A stretch of DNA of 64,000 nt. It comes from Microbulbifer sp. Q7. Lineage in GTDB: Bacteria > Pseudomonadota > Gammaproteobacteria > Pseudomonadales > Cellvibrionaceae. The notes beneath the pieces are model-generated. The model saw nothing but the letters and a program-made list of their open reading frames with translations, searched no databases and had not been told where the DNA came from. The DNA lies in the NCBI RefSeq assembly GCF_001639145.1, contig NZ_LROY01000002.1, forward strand, positions 342,501-406,500, written 5' to 3'. The number at the start of each line of letters is the position of its first letter. Within the stretch, counting starts at the first letter, position 1. The translations under genes and the position numbers were made by a program. Of this stretch, positions 44,216 through 52,105 are shown piece by piece.

Positions 44216-45292
44216 TCAGCAGGCGATTCGATACATCGGCGCAGGCTCAGAGACCTTGTTGGGATTCGGGTTGTTTGCATGGGTAATTCCTGAAGAAAGA
44301 CCGTGATTAAGGCAATCCATCGGGCTCAGCACACCCTTACTTCCTCGATTTACCACGTGGGTATAAATTTCCGTGATGCTGATATCGGAATGCCCCAGTA
44401 ACTCCTGGATTGTCCGCAAGTCATATCCTGACTCAAGCAAGTGGGTGGCAAAGCTGTGCCGAAACGCATGCGCGCGTGCCGGCTTGTGAATACCTGCCGC
44501 CTTTACCGCCCGGCGGATCTGCTTCGCCAGCGCTGTAGGGTGGAGGTGATGCCGCCGTACCTCTCCTGTGCGAGGACAGGGCCCTGTTTGGGACGCAGGG
44601 AACAGGTACTGCCAGGCGAGCTCCTTCGCCGCATTGGGGTACTTTCTCGCAAGTGCATCCGGTAAATATACATTGCCCATGCCATCCGCCAAATCCTGCT
44701 CGTGCAGGATACGGACTCGCTCAATCTGGCGCTGTAAATCTGCGATCAAGCCTTGAGGCAAAATTGTTGTACGGTCTTTATTTCCTTTGCCTGCACGTAC
44801 AAAAACATTGTTACTGCCAAAATCAATGTCCTTGACCCGCAACGAGAGCAACTCCGCGGAACGCAAACCCGATCCATAAAGAAGCTGCACACGCAATCTT
44901 CCAGCCCCGGAAAGGTGGGACAGAATCTGAGCCACCTCCGAGCGGCTGTACACCACGGGCAGCCTGCGCGGACGCTTTGCCTTGGAAAATGAAAGCCCCT
45001 TTAGTTCAATACCTAGGAATCGGGTAAACAGATAAACCAGAGCATTCAGGACAATACGCTGAGTTCCCACCGAGCAATCACGCTCCTCCGATAGGTGCGT
45101 CAGAAAGTGCTCCACCTCAGGCACACCCATATCTTTTGGGTGCCTTTTGTTATGAAAAAGGATAAAGCGCTTTATCCAGTGAACGTAAGTGCGTTCAGTT
45201 GTATACGCAAGCCCGGCATCCCGCATGTGCAATCGAAGATTGTCCAAAAAACGCACGGGACGTGCCGGAATTCGCTGTCTGATATTGTCCAT
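44216..45292 (-). CDS. intI: Integron integrase IntI (tyrosine recombinase)
   Basis: IntI catalyses cassette excision (attC x attC) and insertion (attI x attC) using folded single-stranded attC. The 358-residue protein has the tyrosine-recombinase catalytic set Arg144 ([10 protein letters not shown]), HAFRH (His275, Arg278), His301 (LLGHSD) and Tyr310 (EIYTHV). The IntI-specific extra segment before patch III is present (about residues 212-255, with [10 protein letters not shown]). ATG 45292 is chosen; the reading frame continues upstream to 45382 but crosses the LexA box. Orientation is opposite to the cassettes, as usual. Confidence 0.96.
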   Translation of the reverse strand: MDNIRQRIPARPVRFLDNLRLHMRDAGLAYTTERTYVHWIKRFILFHNKRHPKDMGVPEVEHFLTHLSEERDCSVGTQRIVLNALVYLFTRFLGIELKGLSFSKAKRPRRLPVVYSRSEVAQILSHLSGAGRLRVQLLYGSGLRSAELLSLRVKDIDFGSNNVFVRAGKGNKDRTTILPQGLIADLQRQIERVRILHEQDLADGMGNVYLPDALARKYPNAAKELAWQYLFPASQTGPCPRTGEVRRHHLHPTALAKQIRRAVKAAGIHKPARAHAFRHSFATHLLESGYDLRTIQELLGHSDISITEIYTHVVNRGSKGVLSPMDCLNHGLSSGITHANNPNPNKVSEPAPMYRIAC

Positions 45293-45308
45293 AATGTGAC
45301 CAAGGGAA

Positions 45309-45324
45309 CTGTTTTTATATACAG
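45309..45324 (-). promoter_or_regulatory. LexA (SOS) box upstream of intI
   Basis: CTGT-TTTTATAT-ACAG matches the CTGT-N8-ACAG LexA operator and is flanked by AA and TA as in the extended consensus. It lies 17 bases upstream of the intI start. SOS control of intI is established in Vibrio cholerae and class 1 integrons, so the same is likely here. Confidence 0.85.
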
Positions 45325-45460
45325 TAGATCGATAGTGGGCGGGCGTCAACACCAGGATCAGCAGCCTATGGCTTGTGTGCACAGAATGGGGTAGCCTAAA
45401 CCATTGATATATATAGATTTGGCAAATTCAAAGAAAGCCATTTTAAATACAAGAACAAAA

Positions 45461-45587
45461 GCCATGGGCTTCTTTTTGCAAACAGGTAAGTTGGAGATTT
45501 TTTACAACTTATTGATTTTACGGAATATTTCTCCGGATGATGACTTTTGCGCCATAAAACAATCTCACTTACAAAAGAAGCCTATGG
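45461..45587. repeat. Imperfect inverted repeat in the attI-side region
   Basis: GCCATGGGCTTCTTTTTG at 45461-45478 is the near-complement of CAAAAGAAGCCTATGGC at 45572-45588. The arms are separated by about 93 AT-rich bases. A related GCCTATGGC string occurs near 45365. The role is unknown. Confidence 0.6.
45501..45529 (+). promoter_or_regulatory. Candidate cassette promoter (Pc)
   Basis: TTTACA, 17 bases, then AATATT points towards the cassette array. The -35 matches at five of six positions and the -10 at four of six. It is the best rightward promoter I see before the first attC. Confidence 0.35.
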
Positions 45588-45920
45588 CGTATGAATAAAA
45601 CTGTTAATGTTCCGGTTCATCATGCCGGCGCCTTCGAGAGTTCGGGGGTAGTTTACTAGCGATTCGGCGGCTTCCGGCCTTGTTGAAATGTAATCGCTAG
45701 CAGGATTTTAAGGTTGATTTTAATCGGCAGCGGTGGCTTCCATTCTTTGTGCACGTTGGTGGCGCCGGAAGAAGTACAGTTGAGTATTCCTGTTGGGCTG
45801 TTTAGCCGCTCCAGGGAAAGCGTGGTAGGGTAAAACCAGCAGTGCCGCTCAAAGCATGTTGGTTCTGAGTGGCTTCAGGATTGGTGGCCTTTGGGGTATC
45901 AATCGCTTTTGGTCCCCCAA

Positions 45921-46064
45921 CATTAACAATCACGGGCAATGAAGCTCCGGCCCTTCGGGCCTCCGCGGGACGGCTTACCTTATGCACGTTTTGCGCAGTC
46001 GCTTCGCTCCTATTTTCGCGCAAAACGCGCATAAGGTAATCCGCCCATGCCGTGGGCGTTAAAT
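45921..46064 (+). repeat. attC1 (144 bp, subfamily A)
   Basis: R'' CATTAAC at 45921, R' GTTAAAT at 46058. It contains the GGCCCTTCGGGCC inner stem-loop and the AATCACGGGCA start shared by subfamily A. It closes the first, apparently ORF-less cassette. Confidence 0.92.
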
Positions 46065-46076
46065 TCAGGTGCCACT

Positions 46077-46439
46077 ATGAGAGCGCTTATTTTCGCCGTC
46101 ACAATTTCTATGTTTATGTCTTGCGCCAATGCTGATGAGTCGATTCTGGGTGAGTATCGTGCAGATACAAAAAGTAATTGGGGCTGGACATTAGTCTTAG
46201 CCGAAGGGCATTTGGGGGAGATTGTCTCCACGGAAATGCCAAATGAATGCGATCCTTGTGAAAATGTAGAAGTAGTTGAGCGCGGCATATGGAGTAAAAG
46301 CGAGGATAAAATTACGCTAGTGTTATCTAGCGGTAAAAAGTACACGTTCAAGCTGGTAGGCGATAGTAATCTGGTTCTAGTTGAGCCGAGTTTCTCTGAT
46401 ATCGAGCCCGAGAAGTTCGTACTACGCAAACGAATTTAA
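46077..46439 (+). CDS. Cassette 2: small exported protein, unknown function
   Basis: The 120-residue protein begins MRALIFAVTISMFMSCANA, a signal peptide or possible lipoprotein leader, then a short beta-rich domain (WGWTLVLAEGHLGEIV, KITLVLSSGKKYTFKLVG). It contains a CDPC motif near residue 58. I do not recognise the family. The ATG is 19 bases after the R' site of attC1, and the stop codon overlaps R'' of attC2, as is normal for a cassette. Confidence 0.75.
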   Translation: MRALIFAVTISMFMSCANADESILGEYRADTKSNWGWTLVLAEGHLGEIVSTEMPNECDPCENVEVVERGIWSKSEDKITLVLSSGKKYTFKLVGDSNLVLVEPSFSDIEPEKFVLRKRI

Positions 46440-46550
46440 CAAGGTGCGGCAGACCGACGTCTTACTTTGCGCACTTTTTGCGCAGTCGCTACGCTCCTAT
46501 TTCGCGCAAAAAATCCACAAAGTAAGCCGCCGCTGCGCACGGCGTTATGC
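46434..46550 (+). repeat. attC2 (117 bp, subfamily C)
   Basis: R'' ATTTAAC at 46434 matches RYYYAAC; R' GTTATGC at 46544. It begins AAGGTGCGGCAGACCGACG like attC13, attC15 and attC22. Confidence 0.93.
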
Positions 46551-46557
46551 ATCAACT

Positions 46558-46869
46558 ATGAAAAAATTGGCAATAATTATCACCATCTTGGCGGTGTCTG
46601 GTTGTGGAACGACCCTGCGCTATACGCACAATATGGAACACAAGAAGTGTCATCCTAACAACAATTATATTTACGGTGGTGTAACTGCCGATTTGGCGCT
46701 CATGTGTTCGGCTGTACAACAAGAAAATCCATTGAAAATGCTATTTATTCCGGTGATCGCATTGGATCTACCTTTGAGCGCAGTAGCTGACACAGTATTG
46801 CTACCGGTTAGTATTCCAAAGCAGAAAAAAATTGAGAAAGAGTGTGAGCGTGCTGGAACTCCAATCTAG
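46558..46869 (+). CDS. Cassette 3: YceK/YidQ-like lipoprotein
   Basis: The 103-residue protein begins MKKLAIIITILAVSGCGTT, a clear lipobox (V-S-G-C). It then has YIYGGVTADLALM and ALDLPLSAVADTVLLPVSIP, which matches the LDLPFS-DTLLLP pattern of the YceK/YidQ (DUF1375) lipoproteins. The function of that family is unknown. The ATG lies 14 bases after the R' of attC2. Confidence 0.85.
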   Translation: MKKLAIIITILAVSGCGTTLRYTHNMEHKKCHPNNNYIYGGVTADLALMCSAVQQENPLKMLFIPVIALDLPLSAVADTVLLPVSIPKQKKIEKECERAGTPI

Positions 46870-46893
46870 CACCAGGGCTCTGCATTACCCCAT

Positions 46894-47037
46894 GCATAAC
46901 AAACGCAAGCAGAATGCTCCGGCCCTTCGGGCCTCCGCGGGACGCCCAACGCTATGCACGTTTTGTGCGGGTCGCTGCGCTCCCATTTTCGCACAAAACG
47001 TGCATAGCATTGGTCGCCCCTGTTGCGGGCGTTATTG
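46894..47037 (+). repeat. attC3 (144 bp, subfamily B)
   Basis: R'' GCATAAC at 46894; R' GTTATTG at 47031, off consensus at the last positions. It begins AAACGCAAGCAG and has the GACGCCCAACGCTATGCAC arm shared with attC7, attC10 and attC18. Confidence 0.9.
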
Positions 47038-47043
47038 GGCAAC

Positions 47044-47343
47044 ATGAAAAAGTTCAGCAGTATGGCCGTAGCCTTGATTTTAGGGTCCGTTGCGTTACTC
47101 GTTGGTCTGTTAGCATTTTTCATAAATTGGAACGTGTATGGCGGAGGTATGCCCGGCTACAACGCTCTGTTGCTCCCCGGAAATATGTCACTCGTTTATG
47201 TTTGGCATCCCATATTTACGGAAGAAATTGATTTCTGGCCAAAACTTGCACTTCAGTCTTTCGGCCAATTTGGTATTGTTGCTTTAGCGAGTGGGGTCGG
47301 CACTAAATTAATTAGGTGGGCGCTGCAACTCCGAGCCCAATAA
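47044..47343 (+). CDS. Cassette 4: two-helix membrane protein, unknown
   Basis: The 99-residue protein has helices at about residues 10-30 and 73-90 with a periplasmic loop rich in aromatic residues (YVWHPIFTEEIDFWPK). I do not recognise it. The ATG is seven bases after the R' of attC3, and the stop abuts attC4. Confidence 0.7.
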   Translation: MKKFSSMAVALILGSVALLVGLLAFFINWNVYGGGMPGYNALLLPGNMSLVYVWHPIFTEEIDFWPKLALQSFGQFGIVALASGVGTKLIRWALQLRAQ

Positions 47344-47482
47344 CAATGCCAGGCAGTAAAGCTCCGGGCCTGCGGCCCTCCGCGGGACAGCTTACCTTGT
47401 GCACATTTTGCGCTGGTCGCTGCGCTCCCATTTTCGCGCAAAATGCGCACAAGGTAAGCTGCCCCAGCTGGCGGCGTTATGT
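47338..47482 (+). repeat. attC4 (145 bp, variant of subfamily A)
   Basis: R'' CAATAAC at 47338; R' GTTATGT at 47476. The inner loop is GGCCTGCGGCC in place of GGCCCTTCGGGCC. Confidence 0.9.
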
Positions 47483-47520
47483 TTCGGGTCTACCCAAGAA
47501 GAAATATCGATGAATGTATA

Positions 47521-47748
47521 ATGGAAAAATTAGCAAAATTAGCTGGGCGCTTGATTATTGCCGGGTTCGGATTTGGAGTCTTGGCATATTCACTAGTTCT
47601 TGGCTTCAGCACTCAAGAGATTGTTGAAAAATCTTAGGCTACTGCACTCTTTGCCCCAGTATTGGGAGGTTGTCTGTGTGTGTACTTCGGATTAAGTGGA
47701 ATCCGTTCAAGTACTTCAGTAAAGCAACATAACAATCACGGGCAGTGA
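47521..47748 (+). pseudogene. Cassette 5: amber-interrupted copy of the cassette 8 gene
   Basis: The frame beginning MEKLAKLAGRLIIAGFGFGV is nearly identical to the intact gene at 49300-49527. It is cut by TAG at 47635-47637, where the intact copy has CAG. After the stop the frame remains open and similar (LFAPVLGGCLCVYFGLSGIRSS) up to TGA at 47748. The product would be a two-helix membrane protein. The in-frame ATG at 47479, inside R' of attC4, may be the original start. Confidence 0.85.
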
Positions 47749-47870
47749 AGCTCCGGCCCTTCGGGCCTCCGCGGGACGGCTTACTTTATGCACGTTTTGC
47801 GCGGTCGCTTCGCTCCCATTTTTGCGCAAAACGCGCATAAGGTAATCCGCCCCTGCCGTGGGCGTTATGC
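47727..47870 (+). repeat. attC5 (144 bp, subfamily A)
   Basis: R'' ACATAAC at 47727; R' GTTATGC at 47864. Very similar to attC8, supporting duplication of the whole cassette. Confidence 0.93.
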
Positions 47871-47885
47871 TCCCATGGAAGATTT

Positions 47886-48260
47886 ATGCCAGTAAGAGAT
47901 GATCAACACTTTTCGACAGAAGAAGAATTGTCACTAATTATTGAGTCTGTAATTTCTCCTTATATCAAGAGTATTGAAAAAGAGCTTAATATTTCGTTAT
48001 CTATTGAATATATTTCTTTCGCGAAAGATGAAGAAAAGGTAATAATTCAACCAGAAAACATAAACGCTAAATGTAAGGTTTGTCTTTGGCATACATTCAA
48101 CGAAAACCGTAAGGTATTTGAAGTGGCTTTACGTTTATTAGATCAAGATGCTCAAACAGGGTATTCTGGTTTTAATATTAAAGGTGATATTAAGCTTGGT
48201 ATTACCAAACATAAAGGCATGGCTCACGTATACCATCAGTCGGGGTATCCTAAGTGGTGA
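47886..48260 (+). CDS. Cassette 6: hypothetical soluble protein
   Basis: The 124-residue acidic protein (MPVRDDQHFSTEEELSLII...) has no signal peptide or helices. A CKVCLW segment lies in the middle, and GHKG-like TKHKGMAHVYHQSGYPKW at the C-terminus. I do not recognise it. It starts 16 bases after the R' of attC5; its stop adjoins attC6. Confidence 0.7.
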   Translation: MPVRDDQHFSTEEELSLIIESVISPYIKSIEKELNISLSIEYISFAKDEEKVIIQPENINAKCKVCLWHTFNENRKVFEVALRLLDQDAQTGYSGFNIKGDIKLGITKHKGMAHVYHQSGYPKW

Positions 48261-48357
48261 GCATAACAAGTGGCAGCAACCGACCGCCAAAACTGTCACT
48301 TAAATTGCTTGCGCAATTACGTGCCAATTTTGCCGGCGGCTGTGCCAGGCGTTAAGT
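48261..48357 (+). repeat. attC6 (97 bp, singleton)
   Basis: R'' GCATAAC at 48261; R' GTTAAGT at 48351, both good. The internal sequence (TGGCAGCAACCGACCGCC / GGCGGCTGTGCCA) is unlike the other subfamilies, suggesting a different source. Confidence 0.88.
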
Positions 48358-48386
48358 GAAAAGAAGCTCAAGTTTCTGAGTTATGA

Positions 48387-49115
48387 ATGAACAATCCAAG
48401 CCATAAGATAATTGTTTATATAATCACTACAATTCTGTTGGTCGCCGCTGGAGTAATAGCTTCGTATGTTATTGGCGTAGGGATTATAGGTGGTTCAAAT
48501 TTTTCGTCTGCACCAGAAGATTGGGCGGAGTTCTCCACATACTTCAATGGGATGCTAAGCCCCATCCTTGCAGGCGTAGCGGCTGCAGTCGCGTTTATAT
48601 CAATAACTCATCAGTTGTCGGCTCATAAGCAAGATTCAACTCAGAATGAGAAAATATCAAATTATTTAAACCACATTAAACTGCTTCAAAGTATGCTCGA
48701 AAAGCAGTGGGCGACTATAACTAAAGTCACAAAAAATGACTGGGAGCATGAACCTTTCTATGCAATTAACAAAGAAAATATTAAATCCAGCCTTTTAAAG
48801 AATGTTTATCTATCACCGGAGGTGATAAATCTTTCTAATTTATTTCAAGATCTGGTTGAAGCTGTGCAGTGGTACACTCAGTTACACAAATCGAAAATTG
48901 AGTTTAATACAAAAGACTTCGTTAGGAATGAGTGGTCGCATTTCTCCAGGTCTCTTATCAGAGAGCATGATAAGAAAATGCGATACTGCTACGAGTATTG
49001 CAATTGGCTGATAGAGGAGCCTTGCGCTCAAACCAAAAAATACCAAACACAAGCGCTTAGTTTTCGACAGTTTTACGAGAACCTGTGTAGCAATGGTACT
49101 ATTCAGACCCCGTAA
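48387..49115 (+). CDS. Cassette 7: two-helix protein resembling putative abortive-infection (putAbiC-type) proteins
   Basis: The 242-residue protein has helices at about residues 8-35 and 55-75, separated by APEDWAEFSTYFNGMLSPIL. The rest is a helical cytoplasmic domain with QLSAHKQDSTQNEKI. This layout recalls the putative phage abortive-infection family (putAbiC), where WGxFGDFxGGxLxPxL precedes the second helix. The resemblance is pattern-level only. It is AT-rich and has an unrelated attC. Confidence 0.6.
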   Translation: MNNPSHKIIVYIITTILLVAAGVIASYVIGVGIIGGSNFSSAPEDWAEFSTYFNGMLSPILAGVAAAVAFISITHQLSAHKQDSTQNEKISNYLNHIKLLQSMLEKQWATITKVTKNDWEHEPFYAINKENIKSSLLKNVYLSPEVINLSNLFQDLVEAVQWYTQLHKSKIEFNTKDFVRNEWSHFSRSLIREHDKKMRYCYEYCNWLIEEPCAQTKKYQTQALSFRQFYENLCSNGTIQTP

Positions 49116-49117
49116 GC

Positions 49118-49261
49118 ACTTAACAATCGCAGGCAGTTTGCTCCGGCCCTTCGGGCCTCCGCGGGACGCCCAACGCTATGCACATATTGTGCTGGTCGCT
49201 GCGCTCCCTTTTTAGCACAATATGTGCATAGTATTGGTCGCCCCTGCTGCGGGCGTTATGT
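49118..49261 (+). repeat. attC7 (144 bp, subfamily B)
   Basis: R'' ACTTAAC at 49118 is a perfect RYYYAAC; R' GTTATGT at 49255. Confidence 0.93.
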
Positions 49262-49299
49262 TTCGGGTCAACCCAAGAAAATATATCGATGAAGGTATA

Positions 49300-49527
49300 A
49301 TGAAAAAATTAGCAAAATTAGCGGGGCGCTTGATTATTGCTGGGTTCGGCTTTGGAGTAGTGGCATATTCACTAGTTCTTGGCTTCAGCAATCAAGAGAT
49401 TGTTGAAAAGTCTCAGACTATTTCACTCTTTGCCCCAGTATTGGGAGGTTGTCTGTGTGTGTACTTCGGTTTAAGTGGCATCCGTTCAAGCACTGCAGTA
49501 AAGCAACATAACAATCACGGGCAGTGA
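49300..49527 (+). CDS. Cassette 8: two-helix membrane protein, unknown
   Basis: The 75-residue protein has helices at about residues 10-28 and 43-60 and the C-terminal tail VKQHNNHGQ, whose last six residues are encoded by the attC8 R'' end. It is the intact partner of the broken gene at 47521. A longer in-frame start (ATG 49258, inside R' of attC7) is conserved in both copies, so the true N-terminus may be MFRVNPRKYIDEG. Confidence 0.72.
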   Translation: MKKLAKLAGRLIIAGFGFGVVAYSLVLGFSNQEIVEKSQTISLFAPVLGGCLCVYFGLSGIRSSTAVKQHNNHGQ

Positions 49528-49650
49528 AGCTCCGGCCCTTCGGGCCTCCGCGGGACGGCTTACCTTATGCACGTTTTACGCGGGTCGCTTCGCTCCCATT
49601 TTCGCGTAAATCATGCATAAGGTAAGCCGCCCCTGCCGTGGGCGTTAGGC
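49506..49650 (+). repeat. attC8 (145 bp, subfamily A)
   Basis: R'' ACATAAC at 49506; R' GTTAGGC at 49644. Confidence 0.93.
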
Positions 49651-49664
49651 ATCTACATTGAAAT

Positions 49665-50255
49665 ATGAGCCAAGAAATCGAACTCTATCTTTTTGATCTG
49701 GGTGGGGTAGTTATTGAACTATCCGGATCTCCATTGCCAAGCTCTGATATGGACGTTTCTGGTTGGCTTTCATCTGCTATGGCAAAAGAGTTCGAGGTTG
49801 GAAATATTTCGCAGAATCAGTTTGCTGAAAGTTTCAAAAAAGAGCATCGTATTGTCGAAACAGAGGAAGAGATTATTGAGCACTTTAGAAACTGGCCAAA
49901 AGGGTTTTATCCTGGTGCTTTTGAGTTCCTAGAAAATCTTTCGACTAAGTATCGTGTAGCTGCTCTTTCTAATACAAATGAGATTCACTGGCCAAGAATT
50001 ACTAATGAATTTGGTGCAGATGATGTTTTTGAAAAGATCATAGCTTCGCACATAGTGGGTATGGCAAAGCCAGATATATCGATGTATCGTCACGCATTAT
50101 GTGAGCTAAATGTAAGTCCGGAACGTACGGTTTTCATTGATGATAATGAGAGCAACGTTGTAGCGGCTCAGAAAGTTGGAATTAACTCGTATCTAGCAAA
50201 AGGATTCTCTGAGGTCCTGCACGTGGTAGGTACATTGGAGGGGCGCCATGCCTAA
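49665..50255 (+). CDS. Cassette 9: HAD-family hydrolase (YihX/HAD-IA type)
   Basis: The 196-residue protein shows HAD motif I YLFDLGGVV (nucleophile Asp11), motif II AALSNTNEIHW, motif III lysine in GMAKPDISMY, and motif IV VFIDDNESNV, with a helical cap between. It is closest to the YihX/FMN-phosphatase-like HAD-IA group acting on small sugar phosphates; the substrate is unknown. The ATG lies 14 bases after the R' of attC8. Confidence 0.88.
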   Translation: MSQEIELYLFDLGGVVIELSGSPLPSSDMDVSGWLSSAMAKEFEVGNISQNQFAESFKKEHRIVETEEEIIEHFRNWPKGFYPGAFEFLENLSTKYRVAALSNTNEIHWPRITNEFGADDVFEKIIASHIVGMAKPDISMYRHALCELNVSPERTVFIDDNESNVVAAQKVGINSYLAKGFSEVLHVVGTLEGRHA

Positions 50256-50366
50256 CAAATTGCTGCAGCCGACGTCTTACTTTATGCACCTTTTGCTCGG
50301 TCGCTGCACTCCCATTTTCGCGCAAAAGCTGCATAAAGTAAGCCGCCGCTGAGCAAGGCGTTAGGT
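50250..50366 (+). repeat. attC9 (117 bp, subfamily E variant)
   Basis: R'' GCCTAAC at 50250; R' GTTAGGT at 50360. It shares CAGCCGACGTCTTACTTT with attC16 and attC24. Confidence 0.92.
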
Positions 50367-50370
50367 GATC

Positions 50371-50703
50371 ATGAGTACAGAAGGAATTGCCTTAGTCAGC
50401 TACGTCTTATTCTTAATATCCAGTATTGCTGGGTTGGCATTTGGAATTGCCGGTTTTTTCTACATCTTTGAAGCGAACAAGAATATGAGGCTGAATCGAA
50501 AGTGGGGGGCGGCGCTCCCGTTTGCAGTCTTCATGCCTTCTTTATTCACTGATTTAGGTAACAAAAGTAGAGTAAATGCTCTTAGATGTATCGGTTACTT
50601 TCTTCTGTGTGTAGCAATTGCAGGTGCAGCGGGTGCATGGAATCATCATTTATCGGTAAGTGGGAGTGAGGCGCAAGGTGCAGTGCAAGCGTCCATCACC
50701 TAA
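50371..50703 (+). CDS. Cassette 10: membrane protein, unknown
   Basis: The 110-residue protein has helices at about residues 7-33, 45-58 and 70-90 with a central NKNMRLNRKWGAALP segment. No recognised domain. ATG 50371 is five bases after R' of attC9; the stop overlaps attC10 R''. Confidence 0.7.
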   Translation: MSTEGIALVSYVLFLISSIAGLAFGIAGFFYIFEANKNMRLNRKWGAALPFAVFMPSLFTDLGNKSRVNALRCIGYFLLCVAIAGAAGAWNHHLSVSGSEAQGAVQASIT

Positions 50704-50841
50704 CAAACGCAAGCAGGATGCTACGGCCCTTCGGGCCTCCGCGGGACGCCCAACGCTATGCACATTCTGTGCGGGTCGCTGCGCTCCCAGTTTCGCACAA
50801 AATGTGCATAGCATTGGTCGCCCCTGTTGCGGGCGTTATGC
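50698..50841 (+). repeat. attC10 (144 bp, subfamily B)
   Basis: R'' ACCTAAC at 50698; R' GTTATGC at 50835. Confidence 0.93.
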
Positions 50842-50860
50842 TTCATTCAGAGAACACAAC

Positions 50861-51418
50861 ATGAAAAGAATAATATCGATAATTTTCACATTCTTAGCTG
50901 TTTCTGGCTGTAAAACTACATCCGTGAAAAACGATGTAGATACAGCGTTCCAGATAGCACACTCGGAATATCTAGGTAAAAAACTTTACGATGCTGTCCT
51001 TTCGGAAGATGGAAGCTCTCCCTACACAAGCAGAGAGCAGGATCTATTAGAAATGTCTAAAGATCTTGTGTGTGAAGGAAAGTACAAGGCTGTATCTGTA
51101 GTAGATGAGAAGTTTGAAACTGAAAATATATATCTGGTGCTAAGTCCAGAGAAAGACTCTGGAGTTCAATTTGGGCGTCATCTAAAATTTCGATTCAGAT
51201 TGGGTACAAATGATATTGTAGATGTGTCTCCATCTACAAAGACTTGTTTATTGGTCCCTGCTGAGGGAGATAGTATTCCTTTCTCTACGCACCTAGTTTC
51301 CAACGTGCCAACTGAATTTCATGTGTTTTTAAGTCTTTACCATGAAAAGCCAATCTATGTCAGCACTTCTACCGGTCTCTGGAGTATAGAAGCAGGCAAG
51401 GCCGCCTTGGTAAAGTAA
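50861..51418 (+). CDS. Cassette 11: lipoprotein, unknown
   Basis: The 185-residue protein begins MKRIISIIFTFLAVSGCKTT, with a lipobox ending at Cys17, so it is probably a lipid-anchored envelope protein. The mature part has no family I recognise; it is mixed alpha/beta with many charged residues. The same leader style (LAVSGC) occurs in cassette 3. The frame runs open upstream through attC10, but ATG 50861 is the sensible start. Confidence 0.75.
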   Translation: MKRIISIIFTFLAVSGCKTTSVKNDVDTAFQIAHSEYLGKKLYDAVLSEDGSSPYTSREQDLLEMSKDLVCEGKYKAVSVVDEKFETENIYLVLSPEKDSGVQFGRHLKFRFRLGTNDIVDVSPSTKTCLLVPAEGDSIPFSTHLVSNVPTEFHVFLSLYHEKPIYVSTSTGLWSIEAGKAALVK

Positions 51419-51420
51419 AA

Positions 51421-51540
51421 GCATAACAATCAGCGGCAGAGCGACAGCCAACGCTACGCACCTTTTGTGTTGCTCGCTGGCGCTCAAACATTAACACAAA
51501 ATGCGCTCCGCGCTGGCTGCGCCTGCGCTGGGCGTTAGGT
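51421..51540 (+). repeat. attC11 (120 bp, subfamily D)
   Basis: R'' GCATAAC at 51421; R' GTTAGGT at 51534. The AGCGGCAGAGCGACAGCC arm is shared with attC12, 14, 17, 20 and 21. Confidence 0.93.
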
Positions 51541-51546
51541 TTCATC

Positions 51547-51981
51547 ATGATGCAATTAAGCGTAATTCCAGGGGATTCCATCGGAGCATTCGTGATCGGA
51601 TGGCCTCGACACGCTGTATATGAACATTGCGGTGAGCCAGATGGTACGTTTAGGAAGAGTCCACTCTCGAAAACCATAGTAGATAGCTATGAACTTGAGC
51701 AGTGTCAGGTGTTTTATGATGAATCAGATTGTGCCGAGTATATTGAAGCGAGTAGAAAGGCTGGGATAGATCTTATTTATTTTGGTCATTCTTTGTTTGA
51801 TCTCTCGGTAGAAGAGTTGCTGTCCCTGCTGAGCACGGAAGAGGTTGTGGAGGAAGATAATGGATGCTCATATATTTTCCCCAAAATTGGGATGGCACTA
51901 TGGAGAAGCTCGAGAGAACAAGCGCTCTTTGACACCGTAGGTGTTGGTGCATTGTCATATTTCCAGGAACACCAAACCTAA
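51547..51981 (+). CDS. Cassette 12: hypothetical soluble protein
   Basis: The 144-residue acidic protein begins MMQLSVIPGDSIGAFVIGWPRHAVYEHCGEP. The repeated short 'IPG..IG.F.IG' then 'GEP' pattern is seen in some small immunity-like or SmpA/BamE-like folds, but I cannot assign a family. No signal peptide. It starts seven bases after the R' of attC11. Confidence 0.7.
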   Translation: MMQLSVIPGDSIGAFVIGWPRHAVYEHCGEPDGTFRKSPLSKTIVDSYELEQCQVFYDESDCAEYIEASRKAGIDLIYFGHSLFDLSVEELLSLLSTEEVVEEDNGCSYIFPKIGMALWRSSREQALFDTVGVGALSYFQEHQT

Positions 51982-52095
51982 CAAACAGCGGCAGAACGAC
52001 AGCCAACGCTACGCACCTTTTGTGTTACTCGCTGGCGCTCAAACATTAACACAAAAGGAGCTCCGCGCTGGCTGCGCCTGCGCTGGGCGTTATAC
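51976..52095 (+). repeat. attC12 (120 bp, subfamily D)
   Basis: R'' ACCTAAC at 51976; R' GTTATAC at 52089. Confidence 0.93.
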
Positions 52096-52105
52096 AAGGT
52101 AAACA

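Larger units (their letters stand above)
45293..45920. other. attI-side region and first cassette, no supported gene
   Basis: About 630 bases lie between the intI start and the first attC. The only plus-strand ORF of note (45404-45598, 64 codons, AT-rich) has no recognisable features. Candidate recombination points with the GTTRRRY core are GTTGAGT at 45779 and GTTGGGC at 45792. The attI site probably lies here but cannot be fixed from one sequence. A 17-base imperfect inverted repeat (45461-45478 and 45572-45587) is also present. Confidence 0.5.

Noticed and set aside
45802..46032. A 76-codon minus-strand frame across attC1 and the first cassette
   Set aside because: Its first half is antisense attC sequence and no start signal is evident. 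It was left out for lack of support.
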